From a virus, in the IMG/VR virus record IMGVR_UViG_3300023196_001512, positions 1 to 61,495 of that record: 61,495 nucleotides of DNA. One strand, given 5' to 3'. This document shows, piece after piece, positions 41,248 to 51,843 of this stretch; the stretch's first letter is position 1, and every line of letters starts with the position of its first letter. The translations under genes were made by a program, and so were the position numbers. Under the pieces are notes generated by a model that was not told the DNA's origin, did no database searches, and saw only the letters and a list, made by a program, of their open reading frames with translations.

Positions 41248-42090
41248 ATGGCAATAGTAGGTTTAAAAAAAATAAGTCCGTTCAAGATTCCTATAGATCC
41301 GATGACAGCGATAAGCTTAGGATCTTCTGTGCTAGGGCTGTTCGGCGCTGGCAAAGCTAGAAAGGCGGCTAGAAGACAAGACGCTGAAGCAAGAGAAAGA
41401 CTAGCAGAAGCTAGAGACGCTTATAATGCTATAGAGTTTACAAATCCTTACGAAGGTGTAACAAATCCATACGAAGGTATACAAAGTCAGTTTACAGGTA
41501 TGGAAAACGTGTATGAAGAGCCACAGGTTGATACTAGAGCCGTAGACTACATGCGTGAGCAATCGCAACAACAACAAGCTAATATACTAGGTAACTTAAG
41601 AGGCGTAGCTGGTGGTAGCGGCGTAGCTGGTTTAGCACAACAAATATCTAACATCGGAACAGAGCAGGCTAGAAGACAATCTGTTGATATTGCAAGACAA
41701 GAGCGTCAAAGCGAAATGGCTAGAAGAGGTGAAGCTAGTAGAATAGACTCGCTGCAGAGACAAGACGCGCAGAGAATAGACATGTTGCAAAGACAAGGCG
41801 CTTATCAATCAGATATGCTGCAAAGAAAAGGCGATATGTACGTTCAGCAACAAGAGCAGAATAGAATATCTAGCTTATATGGTTTAGCTGCTGACAGACA
41901 AACAAGTACTAGCCAAGCGTTAAACGCGGCTCAAGGAGAGTTTAGTTCTGCACTTGGTGATTTAGGTGGAACAATAGCTGGAGGTGTAGCTTCAGGGTCA
42001 TTTGGACCTCAATTAAATTCTCAAGGCTTGCCTATGAGCGACGCAAAAGATTTTGGAGAATACACTGGTGATAGATTTGTTTTTAAATAA
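41248..42090 (+). CDS. Internal virion protein, T7 gp14-like (280 aa)
   Basis: A 280-aa protein. A hydrophobic Gly/Ala helix near the start (AISLGSSVLGLFGAGKARKA) is followed by long charged helices with RQDAEARERLAEARDAYNAI and repeated RIDSLQRQDAQRIDMLQRQG heptads, and a Gly-rich segment (LGGTIAGGVASGSFG). This is the layout of gp14-type internal core proteins, which are ejected first and form a channel across the outer membrane. The next genes encode larger cargo proteins, as expected for an ejection apparatus. Confidence 0.72.
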   Translation: MAIVGLKKISPFKIPIDPMTAISLGSSVLGLFGAGKARKAARRQDAEARERLAEARDAYNAIEFTNPYEGVTNPYEGIQSQFTGMENVYEEPQVDTRAVDYMREQSQQQQANILGNLRGVAGGSGVAGLAQQISNIGTEQARRQSVDIARQERQSEMARRGEASRIDSLQRQDAQRIDMLQRQGAYQSDMLQRKGDMYVQQQEQNRISSLYGLAADRQTSTSQALNAAQGEFSSALGDLGGTIAGGVASGSFGPQLNSQGLPMSDAKDFGEYTGDRFVFK

Positions 42091-42095
42091 TAATT

Positions 42096-43646
42096 ATGGC
42101 ACAAGAAAAAGATTTTATGAAAAGCCAAGACTTTCTTGGAGACTTAACAAAGAACGTAAGCAAGTCTACTGGTAGTGGTTTATTTGAAAAGTTGTCTGCT
42201 AACGCTAGGCAACAAGCTCTTCAACCTTTAGTTGGATTATCTAATATAAAAAAAGCTGTTGCTCCGCTTATAGAATTAAAAGATAAAGCTGAAACTGCTC
42301 AAAAAGCAGGTATGGCAGCTTACATTGCTGCTAATCCAGAAATAGACGAGTCATTGTTATATGACGGTACTGGAGACCTAGTTAATAGTGTGATGCAGCA
42401 AAACAACTTAAGATTTAGAGAGATAAATCAACAATTGTCTTTTATGGACATTCGTAATCCAAGGTATCAAGAGCTTGCTAACGAATTAAACCAAATAAAC
42501 ACTACTAGTGCTCAGCTAAGAGAAGATAATAAAAAGCTATTAGGCATTAGAAACTTGATGAAAGATGACAATAGAGTTGAAGAGATAACAGAAGGTATGA
42601 ATAAGTCTGAGCGACTCATGTATCAAGATATTCTTGCTGGAAACCAAGACAACTTTGTAAACATCAACGGCAAGCTTCACTGGCAAGATCCAAACAACCC
42701 ACAAGAAGATCCTATGGCTATATCTAGCTTAGACGCTGGTGGACCTATGTATACTAACTCTGTTGTAATGGAAAAACATATTGGTCTTTACAATGAGGTT
42801 ATTAATGCTCAGTTTGTGGATGACGCTGTACTGTACAGTAAGATAAATAGCTTGTGGAAAAATGATGGCGTTGGTAACGCAGGTTTAAAGTCGTTTATAT
42901 TTGATAATAGAGACGCTGACGATGCTATGGGATTTGACACTAACGGCTGGTTTGACTCTTGGTATAAAGCAAACGGTATTGCTGAAGATGATGAAGATGC
43001 TAAAATGGCAGAATACGAAAGAATTAGAAGTGTTGGCGTAACAGCGGACGCTTTAGTAGAAGGCTTGCCCGGTGTTAAAAAACATTTTACTAAATGGTAT
43101 CATAATGAAATGAAGAACAACGTTGCTAGTCAATATAATAAAAAGAAAGCTGCAGAGACTAAAACCACAGGAGGCGGTAAAGTTCCACCTGAAAAACCTA
43201 AAGCTTTTCCTACTGGTGATCTTGACAAGTCTTTGTTAGGAGAGCTAGACAAAAACATGATGTATAAAGACCAAGCTGGTACTGGAGAACAATTTGGTAT
43301 AGCTAAAAGTCCGTTTGCAGGTATAACGCAATACGGTTGGACACAAGCAGGGCTAGATAAAGATGATGCTATATTTGATTTTGGTGATGGAGAGTTTGTT
43401 GAAACTAAACTTAACGATGCGTACAGCAAGTATGGGTTTAAGTTTAAAGCACTAAAAAATCTTGAAGGTGGAACTTTTGGCGATCGTTTAGTAGTCACTT
43501 ATAATGGTGAAGAGATGGCTACTTATGAGTTTGATAACTTAATAGGTGATGAAAGCGAAGCTGAAAGACTACAAGAGGCTATGCACAACAAAGTGAATAT
43601 GCCACTCAAAGAAGAAGTAGATGATCTACCTTTAAATGTAAAATAA
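42096..43646 (+). CDS. Internal virion protein of unknown role (516 aa)
   Basis: A 516-aa protein, helical and charged, with MAQEKDFMKSQDFLGDLTKN at the start, Gln/Leu-rich helices in the first third and an acidic C-terminus. No enzyme motif is seen. It stands between the gp14-like and the giant cargo protein, 9 bases before the latter, so it probably belongs to the ejection complex (comparable in place to gp15-type proteins). Family not recognised. Confidence 0.65.
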   Translation: MAQEKDFMKSQDFLGDLTKNVSKSTGSGLFEKLSANARQQALQPLVGLSNIKKAVAPLIELKDKAETAQKAGMAAYIAANPEIDESLLYDGTGDLVNSVMQQNNLRFREINQQLSFMDIRNPRYQELANELNQINTTSAQLREDNKKLLGIRNLMKDDNRVEEITEGMNKSERLMYQDILAGNQDNFVNINGKLHWQDPNNPQEDPMAISSLDAGGPMYTNSVVMEKHIGLYNEVINAQFVDDAVLYSKINSLWKNDGVGNAGLKSFIFDNRDADDAMGFDTNGWFDSWYKANGIAEDDEDAKMAEYERIRSVGVTADALVEGLPGVKKHFTKWYHNEMKNNVASQYNKKKAAETKTTGGGKVPPEKPKAFPTGDLDKSLLGELDKNMMYKDQAGTGEQFGIAKSPFAGITQYGWTQAGLDKDDAIFDFGDGEFVETKLNDAYSKYGFKFKALKNLEGGTFGDRLVVTYNGEEMATYEFDNLIGDESEAERLQEAMHNKVNMPLKEEVDDLPLNVK

Positions 43647-43655
43647 AAGTTCTGT

Positions 43656-46600
43656 ATGAATAATCTACAAAAACTATATCAAACTATATTTGATGCTGGC
43701 TTGATCAATAATTCTTTTGAGGATTTTAGCCAAGGCATGCTTGGTGAAGATTATCAAAAAAAAGTATTTGATGCTATTACTGACAAAGGCTTATTTAGTC
43801 AAGATTTTAATACTTTTAAGTCTGGTTATTCTCCTAAAAAAGTAAAAATTTTTGGTAAAGAAAAAGATCAAGATGATTTAAGCTTCTTTGAAAGCTTAGC
43901 TGTGTCTATGAAAAACAAATTTCCAGAGATTTCAAAAACATTAGACTGGTACAGCGCTTACACTGTTGATGTTGGTGTGGATCTTGCTGACGCTGTTTTT
44001 GGAGATGCTTTTAGTACTACACCTAAAGATGTTGTTGATAAAGAGTTTGGAGGAGACTTTAAGTCTGCTATAGATAAGTCGTCTGATAAAGATGCTAGCA
44101 CAAAAAATGTATATTTCATAGATCCTTTAACTAAAAATAAAATTGTTTTTGATAAAAAGGCTTTTGAATCAAAGGGACATTATGCTGAAGAAAACGAAAG
44201 ATGGTATGAGCTTGCTAGGCTAGCTGAAAAGTCTGATGATATAGAAAGCGGCTTTATAGATTCTGATGCTAACGCTATAAAAGCAGATATGGCAATGCCT
44301 GTTATAAAAAGAGCTCTTGAAACCGAAAAAGAAATACAAGAGTTTACTAGCAGAGATACTACAGGTTTTACAGACGCGATGAAGAAAGGGAAAACCAAAG
44401 ATGCTTCTTTGTACGCTATAGACTTTGCTGGTCAAATGTTAAAATCTATTGTATTGGCTAAACTTACTAGAGGAGCGTCTCTATATGCTGAGGCCGTTTC
44501 TAGCACTTACCAGGGCTTTAACTTAGAGAAAGCTAACGCTTTGTATGGAGGAAGAGACGAAGAGTCTGTTAGAAAGCTTATGGCAAACGGCGAAAGTGAA
44601 GTTTTAATTCCAACTGCAGCGGCGGGGTTTGTCGCAGCTTTAGATAAATTAGGCTTAGATGGCCTGTCAGGCAAGTACTTTAAAAATATATTAGCACATA
44701 GAAAAGCTTTAACGCTACTTGTAGGATCTGGTACTGAAGGTGCTACTGAATATACTCAAGGTTTATTAGAAAGATTTAATAATAATCTAGGTGCTCAAAT
44801 GAGTGTAAAAGAAGCCGCAGAAGATGTAGCTGAATACGCTGGATCAGACGAGGCTTTAGATCAGTTTTTTGCAGGTTTGATTGGTGGTGGCATGATTCAA
44901 GGTGGTGGTATGACATACAACGCTGCGTTTAGAAGAGATGAAGCCTCTATAGATTTTATTGATAAAAAAATAAACAACATTAACAAACTTCAAGAAGAAG
45001 CTTATAAATTACAAGATCCTGAAGTAATTAAAGCTAACAAAGCTAAAGTAGATCAAGAGTTTAAAGAACTAAAGCTTTATCTAAAAAGAAACAAAGACGC
45101 CTCTGAGTTTTTAACTGATAAAGGAAAAAAAGAAATAATAGATTTAGCTAATTCAAGAGAGTCTGTACAGAAGAAAATAAAAGAATTAAACAACCTTAAA
45201 AAGAAGGGCGCTATAACAAAAGAAGCAGCTGAAGTTAGATTAAACCAATACCAGTCGCAGTTAAAAGAAATAAATAGTAAAACAACAGAGATAAGAAATG
45301 AAGCGGTTAAGTCAAAACTTCAAGCAGACTTAAAAACTTCTGGTTTTGCTGTAGAGAATATTGACGAGCTAAATCAAGTAGTAGTAAAAGACGGTAAAGA
45401 ATTATTCGAGAAAGTTGACGAGTGGTATAAAAGACATGGCTTAGAAAATCCTTATACTCAGAGTGAGTTTGAAGGCCAAGGCGGTGGTGACGCTTTGATA
45501 TTAGGTAACAATATATTTATAAACGAAAAAAATGCTGTTAAAAATTCAGCATTTGGCGTTGGTACTCACGAGTTTTTGCACGCTGTAATTAAGTCTGTTA
45601 TTAGAAAAAAAGACGGTAGTGGTGAGCTTTCTGACAAAGGCGTAGCTTTAGTTAAAGACTTTTTAAATACATTGAGTAGAAGCGATAGAGTTGAAGTTGA
45701 AAAACGAATGAGAGATGAATACGAAGAAGGTCTTTCAGAAGAACAAAACTTTAGAATATACGGCGAAGAAGCTTTAACTTATTATGTTCAATTAAAGAAA
45801 GAAAAAAGATTAACTAAATCTGCTGCTCAAAGAGGCATGATGTGGCTTAAAAATTCTTTTAGCAAAGAAACGCCTTACAAAAACTTAGATATAACTGATG
45901 GTAAAAGTTTTCAAAACTTTCTTGACATTTTTGTTTCAGATGCAGATCAAGGTCAGTTTAGATCTGAGTTTGTTGCTTTAGCTAAACAAGGAGCTGAAGA
46001 AACTGTAGTTGAAACAAAAGCCGCAGCTAGTAAAACTACTCGTAGAGCTAAAAGAAGTCGTACGGTAGCAGAAAAACAGATAACCGAAAAAGCTAAAACT
46101 GCTCAGAGCAAGATAGATGAAATTGGTAAAAAAGCTAGTAACAAAGCTGAATACGATGCTGGTGTAAATGTTGAGGCTTATACTTATTTAACTGAAGGTG
46201 GAGGATTATCTGCTATGATAAAAGCTAAACTCTTAAAATATGACATAAGCGTTTCTGGTAAAGACGCTAATGTTTATGGGCAGCCATTAGAGCTTTTTAT
46301 TGAAGATGTTAAAGGAAGAGTAATACCAGCTATATTAGGATTTAATCCTGAAAAAGAAACTACTAGTGAAGGTAAGTTTGGGCTTTCTGGTTGGGTAAAC
46401 TTTAATTTAAATAAAAGAGTTTTAGATAGCATAGGAGACTCTAAAAAAACTGTTGTAGGTGTTTCTTTAAACAAAAAGGTTGGAGACTCAGACATGGAAG
46501 TTGGAGACTTTTTATATGTTGAAGGCGACAAACGTATAGAAAGCTTTGAAGAGCAAAACTTAAGCGTATATAGTGAGACGCAACAAGAAAACGTAGAGAT

Positions 46601-49600
46601 CACTGCAGAGCAAGAAGCTTTACAATCAAAGTATCGTCATAAATTAAAAAATCAAGACGGATCTAAGCTTATTGGCGTTAGTCAAGTTGAAAACATTAGA
46701 GAAGGCTTAAGAAAAATATTTAGAACACTACAAACTGAAATAAGCGCTAGTGAATTTTTATTGAACTTTGAAAACACGGTAAAAAAGACCATGAAGAATA
46801 TTGTTCAAGGTGCTATTGGAACAAAAGAAACATATAGAAAATTCTTAATTAATAATATTGAAACTATAGTAGAATATAGTTCACTACAAGATTTAGTCGC
46901 GTTAGAGCGTTTAGTAGGTAAAGGCAAAACTAAAGGCGGTAGAAAAATATTTACCGTACCTGTTAAAAGACTTACAAAAAAAGAAGATATACAAAAAGCT
47001 ATTGATCAAGGTAAATTACCGCCTGATGCTATTAACAAAAGCGAAGAAGGTGTATTTTTATCTGAGAAAAGAGTACCTACTCAAGAAGAATTAGAAGCAT
47101 ATTTTCTTGGTAAAAATATGATGGAGGTTTTAGGTTATGAAGTTGGTTCTTCTACGCTAGGAACTAGAAAAGACGGATTATCACGTATGGTTACTACATC
47201 TCTTGCACAAGATGCTACTATGGAAACTATACAAGAACCTGATATACTAGAAGAGGCTTCAGTATTTACTGAAGGTTTATCAGCAGAAATACAAGTAGGA
47301 CAACTTGCTGGTAAAATAAATAAATCTCCTTTTTTGAAGTTTACAAGAAGTGCATTTGAAACTTTAGACAGCTCTAAACACGAAGACTACAAGTCAGCGT
47401 ATAAGGGTTTTGAAAACGGTAAATTTTTACTTGCTAAGCCTAAAGGTATAGATCAAGAAGCTTACGACTATGCTTATCTTGATTTTGTTAGAAGTAGATC
47501 AGATGTATACAAAGTTACTAAGTTAAAAGAGTTAAGAAACAAATTATATGGTAAAAACGCTGATTACTCTAGAGCTAAATACGATGAAAAACTTTCTCTT
47601 AGAATAGAGCGTATCGCTAGAGACAATATAAACAAAGTTGCAAAGGGTATACCTTTTGTAGATGTAGTATTAGCTGATTCTGCTAACTCTAATTTACCAG
47701 ACATACTTTTAATGTTCGACGGTAAAGATTTATTAGCTATAGAGGTAAAGGCTGATTCTGCTAGAACTTCTTCTATTACTGCGTATTTTACTCTTAAACT
47801 AGAAGGCATTTTAGGTCTTTCTGCACAAGTACAGCAACCTGAGTTATTGAGCGATATATACAAAGAAAAAGCAGTTCCTGTTCTTAAAAAAATGAAAAAA
47901 AGACTTAAGGATAGATTTGGTATTGACTTTGACGGATCTACAACAGAGCTTACTCCACAGCAGTACTATTACTTACAAGGAAAGTTTGTAAATGGCAAAA
48001 AAATTAAAGGCTTAAGCAATCTAATGGTAGAGCTTAACGCTGCCACTAAAACTTCTGTTGATAGCTCTTGGGCTTCTTTTGGGTATTTAAACAAAAGTAT
48101 TCCTTCGCAATATATTAACCTAGGCCTTGCTGGATTATTTCACTTTGGAAAAGAGTCAAATGATATAATGAATTTAGGTACTAAATCATTCGATGGAGTT
48201 CAAATACCTTTAAGCTTTAGAATATCAAGACATAGATTAGCAAACGGTAATTTTGGAATAAGAATTAGAGTTGACGCGCAGCTATCGTCGCAAGCTTTTG
48301 CTGAATCTAAAAATCATGGTAAAAGTAATATCAATGTGATGTTAGAAGCTGGTGGTAGACAGTTCTTCAAAAATAAAGACGGTGTTAAAAGACTTGAAGT
48401 AAGGGGTAAAAGATCAAAATCTGAGTCTATTAATAAAGCTTCAGAGCTTGCTAGACTCACCAACAAAAGCACGCCATCAAGAGGTATGAGTATTTTTGAT
48501 TTCGATGAAACAGTTGGTGTTAGTGAAAATGTAGTCATAGCTAATAAAGATGGTGTTGTAAAAGAAGTATCTTCAGATCAATGGCCTCACGTTGGTGAGC
48601 AATTAAAAGCTGAAGGTTGGACGTTTGATTTTAGTGATTTTAATAAAGTTACTAAAGGTAAGCCAGGCCCTCTCATGCAAAAGTTAAAAAATCAAATATC
48701 TAAATACGGAAACAAAAACGTATTTATATTGACCGCAAGAGCTCCTCAAAGTCAAAAAGCAATATTTGAGTGGTTAAAATCTCAAGGAATTATTTTGCCA
48801 TACGAAAACATAACTGGGCTAGGTAATAGCGCTGGTAATGCTAAAGCTCAGTGGATATTAGATAAGTATGCAGAAGGGTATAATGATATTTATTTTGTAG
48901 ATGATGCTATGCCTAACGTTGATGCAGTTCAGCATGTGTTTGACCAGCTAGACATTAAAGGTAAGTCTGTGCAAGCTAAAATTAAGTTTAGCAGAACTAA
49001 AAAACAAAACTTTGACAGTATACTTAAGCGTACTGTAGGAATTGATCAAGATATAGATCCTGCTAGAGCTAAAATAATAGGCGCTAAAAAGGGTAGTAAA
49101 GAATTTTTTATTGCACCAGGCGCTGATGACTTCCAAGGCTTGATGATGAGGTTAGCTGGTAAAGGCAAGCAAGGAGAGTCTGACATGAAGTTTTTCAAGC
49201 AAGTTTTCTTTGATCCATTTAATAGAGCGTATAGAAAATTAAATTCTATACAGTATAACATGATGGAAGGTTATAATAAAGTAAGAAAAGAGCATAAAGA
49301 TGTTATTAAAATACTTAAGAAAAAGTTTGACAGTGAATTTACTAATGAAGACGCTATAAGAATATACCTGTGGGATTTACAGGATATAGAAGTTCCAGGT
49401 TTAACAACTAAAGAGCAAAAAGCTATAGCTGCTAAAGTTGCTGAAAACGCTGACATGGTTAATTTTGCTTTAGATATAAGAAAAACTTTACAACTTTCTG
49501 GAGAATATGTAGCTCCAAAAGAAACCTGGAGTGTTGGTAGTATAAAAGGCGACATGTACGAAGCTTTAAACTCTGTGCATAGAAATAAAGCTTTGCAAGA

Positions 49601-51170
49601 GTGGCAAGAAAACATTGATGAGTTATTAGATAATCCTGAAATGTTAGCTAAGCTTGAAGCTTCTATGGGGAAAAGTTATGTTGAGGCCTTGAAAGACATG
49701 TTATATCGTATGCGTACTGGTAAGAATAGACCTACTGGTCCAAACGCTATGACTAACAAAGCTATGAACTGGCTACAAGGCGCTGTTGGTGCCATCATGT
49801 TCTTTAATAGTAGATCTGCTGTTCTTCAGACAATATCTACTATAAACTTTATAAATCACACAGACAATAATATATTTGCTTTTGCTAAGGCTATAGCTAA
49901 CGTAAGTCAGTTTGCTGAAGATTTTAAAATGTTGTTTAACTCGCCACAGTTGAAAGTTAGAAGATCTGGTTTACAACAAGATATACAAACGGCTGATTTA
50001 GCTGATAGCTTGAGTCGTGGTGGTGGTGCTAGCGGAGCACTAGCGTATCTACTTAAAATAGGATTTTTACCAACTCAAATAGCAGATAGCTTTGCTATTG
50101 CTTTTGGTGGTGCTGCTTTTTACAGAAACAGAGTGAACTCTTTAATGAAGCAAGGCATGACTCAAGAACAAGCGGAGAGCCAAGCAATGATAGACTTTCA
50201 AGATATTACAGAAGAGTCTCAACAGTCAAGTAGACCTGATCGTATATCACAGCAACAAGCTGCTCCTGTTGGTAGGTTATTATTAGCTTTTCAAAACACT
50301 CCGCTACAGTATAATAGAATAATTAAAAAAGCAATTACTGATATAGCAAACAAAAGAGGTGACATAAAAACTCACATATCAAGAATAGCTTACTACGGCG
50401 CAATACAAAGTCTTATATTCTACACTCTTCAACAAGCGTTGTTTGCAGAAGACGATCCAGAAGAAGAGCAAATACCAAGTAGCGTTAAAAAACAATATAA
50501 AAAAGGAATTAAAGACGGAACCATAAACAGATTTGAATATCCTAGCGTAAAATTTTACTATGCAGATACTAAAGCTAAGCAAAAGCAAGAGAGTTTAGTA
50601 AACAGTATGGCTGATGGTTGGCTAAGAGGTTCTGGCGTGAAAGGTGCTATAGTTTCTACATTTAAAAACGTAGTTAGAAGCTTTATGAAAGAAAGCGAAA
50701 AAGGATATAAAGCAGACTACTTTAATACGTTTATAGAAGTATTAAATGTGTCACCACAAATCGGTAGTAAAGCTAGAAAAATAAAAAGAGCTAGTGATAC
50801 GTATAAGTACAATAAAGATGTAATGTCTGAAATAGGCGCTTTTGATATTGATAATCCAGTATATCCTATGGCTTTTTCTTTAATAGAAGGTGTTACTAAC
50901 GCTCCAACACACAGGATATACACTAAGCTTGATAACTTAAAAGAAGCTTTTAATGAAGACAATACTGCAATGCAAAGAACATTTGTATCGTTGGGTTGGA
51001 ATCAATGGCAATTAGGCATTGATACATACAAAGATGTCAGAGAAGCTAAAGAAAAAATAAAAGAAAGAGAAAAAGCTAAAAAGAAGCAATGCCGTCAAAT
51101 TTTAAAGAACGGTAAAAGATGTAGCATAAGAACAGCTAGCAAAAGTCAGCTGTGCTATCATCACGATTAA
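43656..51170 (+). CDS. Giant multi-enzyme internal virion protein (2504 aa)
   Basis: A 2504-aa protein probably packed in the virion and injected with the DNA. Seen in order: two short repeats at the N-terminus (TIFDAGLINNSFEDF and AITDKGLFSQDF); helical region with EGATEYTQGLLERFNN; a metallopeptidase motif HEFLH (638-642) with a downstream GEE (703-705) as possible third ligand; a PD-(D/E)XK nuclease motif with Asp1349, Glu1363 and Lys1365; a HAD phosphatase-type domain with DFDET (Asp1615, Asp1617), Thr1693 and DD at 1749-1750; a hydrophobic segment near LQGAVGAIMFFNS; and a C-terminal knuckle with Cys2479, Cys2489, Cys2500 and His2502. This is the layout of the 'polyvalent' proteins of phages and plasmids. 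Enzymatic roles are predicted from motifs only. Confidence 0.82.
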   Translation: MNNLQKLYQTIFDAGLINNSFEDFSQGMLGEDYQKKVFDAITDKGLFSQDFNTFKSGYSPKKVKIFGKEKDQDDLSFFESLAVSMKNKFPEISKTLDWYSAYTVDVGVDLADAVFGDAFSTTPKDVVDKEFGGDFKSAIDKSSDKDASTKNVYFIDPLTKNKIVFDKKAFESKGHYAEENERWYELARLAEKSDDIESGFIDSDANAIKADMAMPVIKRALETEKEIQEFTSRDTTGFTDAMKKGKTKDASLYAIDFAGQMLKSIVLAKLTRGASLYAEAVSSTYQGFNLEKANALYGGRDEESVRKLMANGESEVLIPTAAAGFVAALDKLGLDGLSGKYFKNILAHRKALTLLVGSGTEGATEYTQGLLERFNNNLGAQMSVKEAAEDVAEYAGSDEALDQFFAGLIGGGMIQGGGMTYNAAFRRDEASIDFIDKKINNINKLQEEAYKLQDPEVIKANKAKVDQEFKELKLYLKRNKDASEFLTDKGKKEIIDLANSRESVQKKIKELNNLKKKGAITKEAAEVRLNQYQSQLKEINSKTTEIRNEAVKSKLQADLKTSGFAVENIDELNQVVVKDGKELFEKVDEWYKRHGLENPYTQSEFEGQGGGDALILGNNIFINEKNAVKNSAFGVGTHEFLHAVIKSVIRKKDGSGELSDKGVALVKDFLNTLSRSDRVEVEKRMRDEYEEGLSEEQNFRIYGEEALTYYVQLKKEKRLTKSAAQRGMMWLKNSFSKETPYKNLDITDGKSFQNFLDIFVSDADQGQFRSEFVALAKQGAEETVVETKAAASKTTRRAKRSRTVAEKQITEKAKTAQSKIDEIGKKASNKAEYDAGVNVEAYTYLTEGGGLSAMIKAKLLKYDISVSGKDANVYGQPLELFIEDVKGRVIPAILGFNPEKETTSEGKFGLSGWVNFNLNKRVLDSIGDSKKTVVGVSLNKKVGDSDMEVGDFLYVEGDKRIESFEEQNLSVYSETQQENVEITAEQEALQSKYRHKLKNQDGSKLIGVSQVENIREGLRKIFRTLQTEISASEFLLNFENTVKKTMKNIVQGAIGTKETYRKFLINNIETIVEYSSLQDLVALERLVGKGKTKGGRKIFTVPVKRLTKKEDIQKAIDQGKLPPDAINKSEEGVFLSEKRVPTQEELEAYFLGKNMMEVLGYEVGSSTLGTRKDGLSRMVTTSLAQDATMETIQEPDILEEASVFTEGLSAEIQVGQLAGKINKSPFLKFTRSAFETLDSSKHEDYKSAYKGFENGKFLLAKPKGIDQEAYDYAYLDFVRSRSDVYKVTKLKELRNKLYGKNADYSRAKYDEKLSLRIERIARDNINKVAKGIPFVDVVLADSANSNLPDILLMFDGKDLLAIEVKADSARTSSITAYFTLKLEGILGLSAQVQQPELLSDIYKEKAVPVLKKMKKRLKDRFGIDFDGSTTELTPQQYYYLQGKFVNGKKIKGLSNLMVELNAATKTSVDSSWASFGYLNKSIPSQYINLGLAGLFHFGKESNDIMNLGTKSFDGVQIPLSFRISRHRLANGNFGIRIRVDAQLSSQAFAESKNHGKSNINVMLEAGGRQFFKNKDGVKRLEVRGKRSKSESINKASELARLTNKSTPSRGMSIFDFDETVGVSENVVIANKDGVVKEVSSDQWPHVGEQLKAEGWTFDFSDFNKVTKGKPGPLMQKLKNQISKYGNKNVFILTARAPQSQKAIFEWLKSQGIILPYENITGLGNSAGNAKAQWILDKYAEGYNDIYFVDDAMPNVDAVQHVFDQLDIKGKSVQAKIKFSRTKKQNFDSILKRTVGIDQDIDPARAKIIGAKKGSKEFFIAPGADDFQGLMMRLAGKGKQGESDMKFFKQVFFDPFNRAYRKLNSIQYNMMEGYNKVRKEHKDVIKILKKKFDSEFTNEDAIRIYLWDLQDIEVPGLTTKEQKAIAAKVAENADMVNFALDIRKTLQLSGEYVAPKETWSVGSIKGDMYEALNSVHRNKALQEWQENIDELLDNPEMLAKLEASMGKSYVEALKDMLYRMRTGKNRPTGPNAMTNKAMNWLQGAVGAIMFFNSRSAVLQTISTINFINHTDNNIFAFAKAIANVSQFAEDFKMLFNSPQLKVRRSGLQQDIQTADLADSLSRGGGASGALAYLLKIGFLPTQIADSFAIAFGGAAFYRNRVNSLMKQGMTQEQAESQAMIDFQDITEESQQSSRPDRISQQQAAPVGRLLLAFQNTPLQYNRIIKKAITDIANKRGDIKTHISRIAYYGAIQSLIFYTLQQALFAEDDPEEEQIPSSVKKQYKKGIKDGTINRFEYPSVKFYYADTKAKQKQESLVNSMADGWLRGSGVKGAIVSTFKNVVRSFMKESEKGYKADYFNTFIEVLNVSPQIGSKARKIKRASDTYKYNKDVMSEIGAFDIDNPVYPMAFSLIEGVTNAPTHRIYTKLDNLKEAFNEDNTAMQRTFVSLGWNQWQLGIDTYKDVREAKEKIKEREKAKKKQCRQILKNGKRCSIRTASKSQLCYHHD

Positions 51171-51200
51171 ATAGGTGGTAAATTAAGTAATACTTTAACT

Positions 51201-51590
51201 ATGGCTTATACGCAAAAAAATAACCCTTTTCCTGTCACAGGTTGCGGCAGAAGAAGAACGTTTCAAACAACTGGTAATCCTATAAGAGTGTTTGATGATT
51301 CTCCTATGCGTAAAGCTGATCCACGTAGGACTATTGGACGTGGCAAAAACTTTAATAAAGCAAACAAAACAGGTACAGGCGCTGCTGCAGGTGGTGGTAT
51401 GACACAAAAAGGTGTTAACGAGTACAAAAGAAATAATCCTGGTAGTAAATTAAAAACTGCCGTAACTACTAAACCTTCTAAATTAAAACCAGGTAGCAAA
51501 GCTGCTAAGCGTAGAAAATCATTTTGCGCGAGATCAAAAGGTTGGACCGGCGAAAGAGGTAGAGCTGCTAGAAGAAGATGGAACTGTTAA
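51201..51590 (+). CDS. Small basic phage protein, DUF6321-like (129 aa)
   Basis: A 129-aa, strongly basic protein. The block GVNEYKRNNPGSKLKTAVTT followed by PSKLKPGSKAAKRRKSFCAR and a final RRRWNC is a widespread phage domain that I know as DUF6321 (number from memory). The N-terminus MAYTQKNNPF is shared with two genes further right. Such proteins are found in the late region of many marine phages; a role in DNA or capsid binding is plausible because of the charge, but unknown. Confidence 0.75.
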   Translation: MAYTQKNNPFPVTGCGRRRTFQTTGNPIRVFDDSPMRKADPRRTIGRGKNFNKANKTGTGAAAGGGMTQKGVNEYKRNNPGSKLKTAVTTKPSKLKPGSKAAKRRKSFCARSKGWTGERGRAARRRWNC

Positions 51591-51600
51591 AAAATATATT

Positions 51601-51843
51601 ATGCCTTTTAAATTAAAAAACAAAGAAATAAAGAGAGTAGTAGGTAAAAGAAAGCTTAAAAACTTTGATCCTGTTAAAAGAGACGAAGAAAAAACAGCTA
51701 AAAGAAAACTTGTTGACAAAAGCAAAGATAAATCACCTATGAAAGGCAAGTTAAAGCCTTGTCAAAAGGCTGCTGCTAAAAGAAAATTTAAAGTATATCC
51801 AAGTGCTTACGCTAATATGTGGGCATCTAGACATAAGTGCTAA
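51601..51843 (+). CDS. Small basic protein ending SRHKC (80 aa)
   Basis: An 80-aa, Lys-rich protein, MPFKLKNKEIKRVVGKRKLK at the start and CQKAAAKRKFKVYPSAYANM at the end, closing ASRHKC. The KFKVYPSAYAN block is frequent in small marine phage proteins. Two cysteines and a histidine could bind a metal. It overlaps the next gene by one base. Function unknown. Confidence 0.75.
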   Translation: MPFKLKNKEIKRVVGKRKLKNFDPVKRDEEKTAKRKLVDKSKDKSPMKGKLKPCQKAAAKRKFKVYPSAYANMWASRHKC

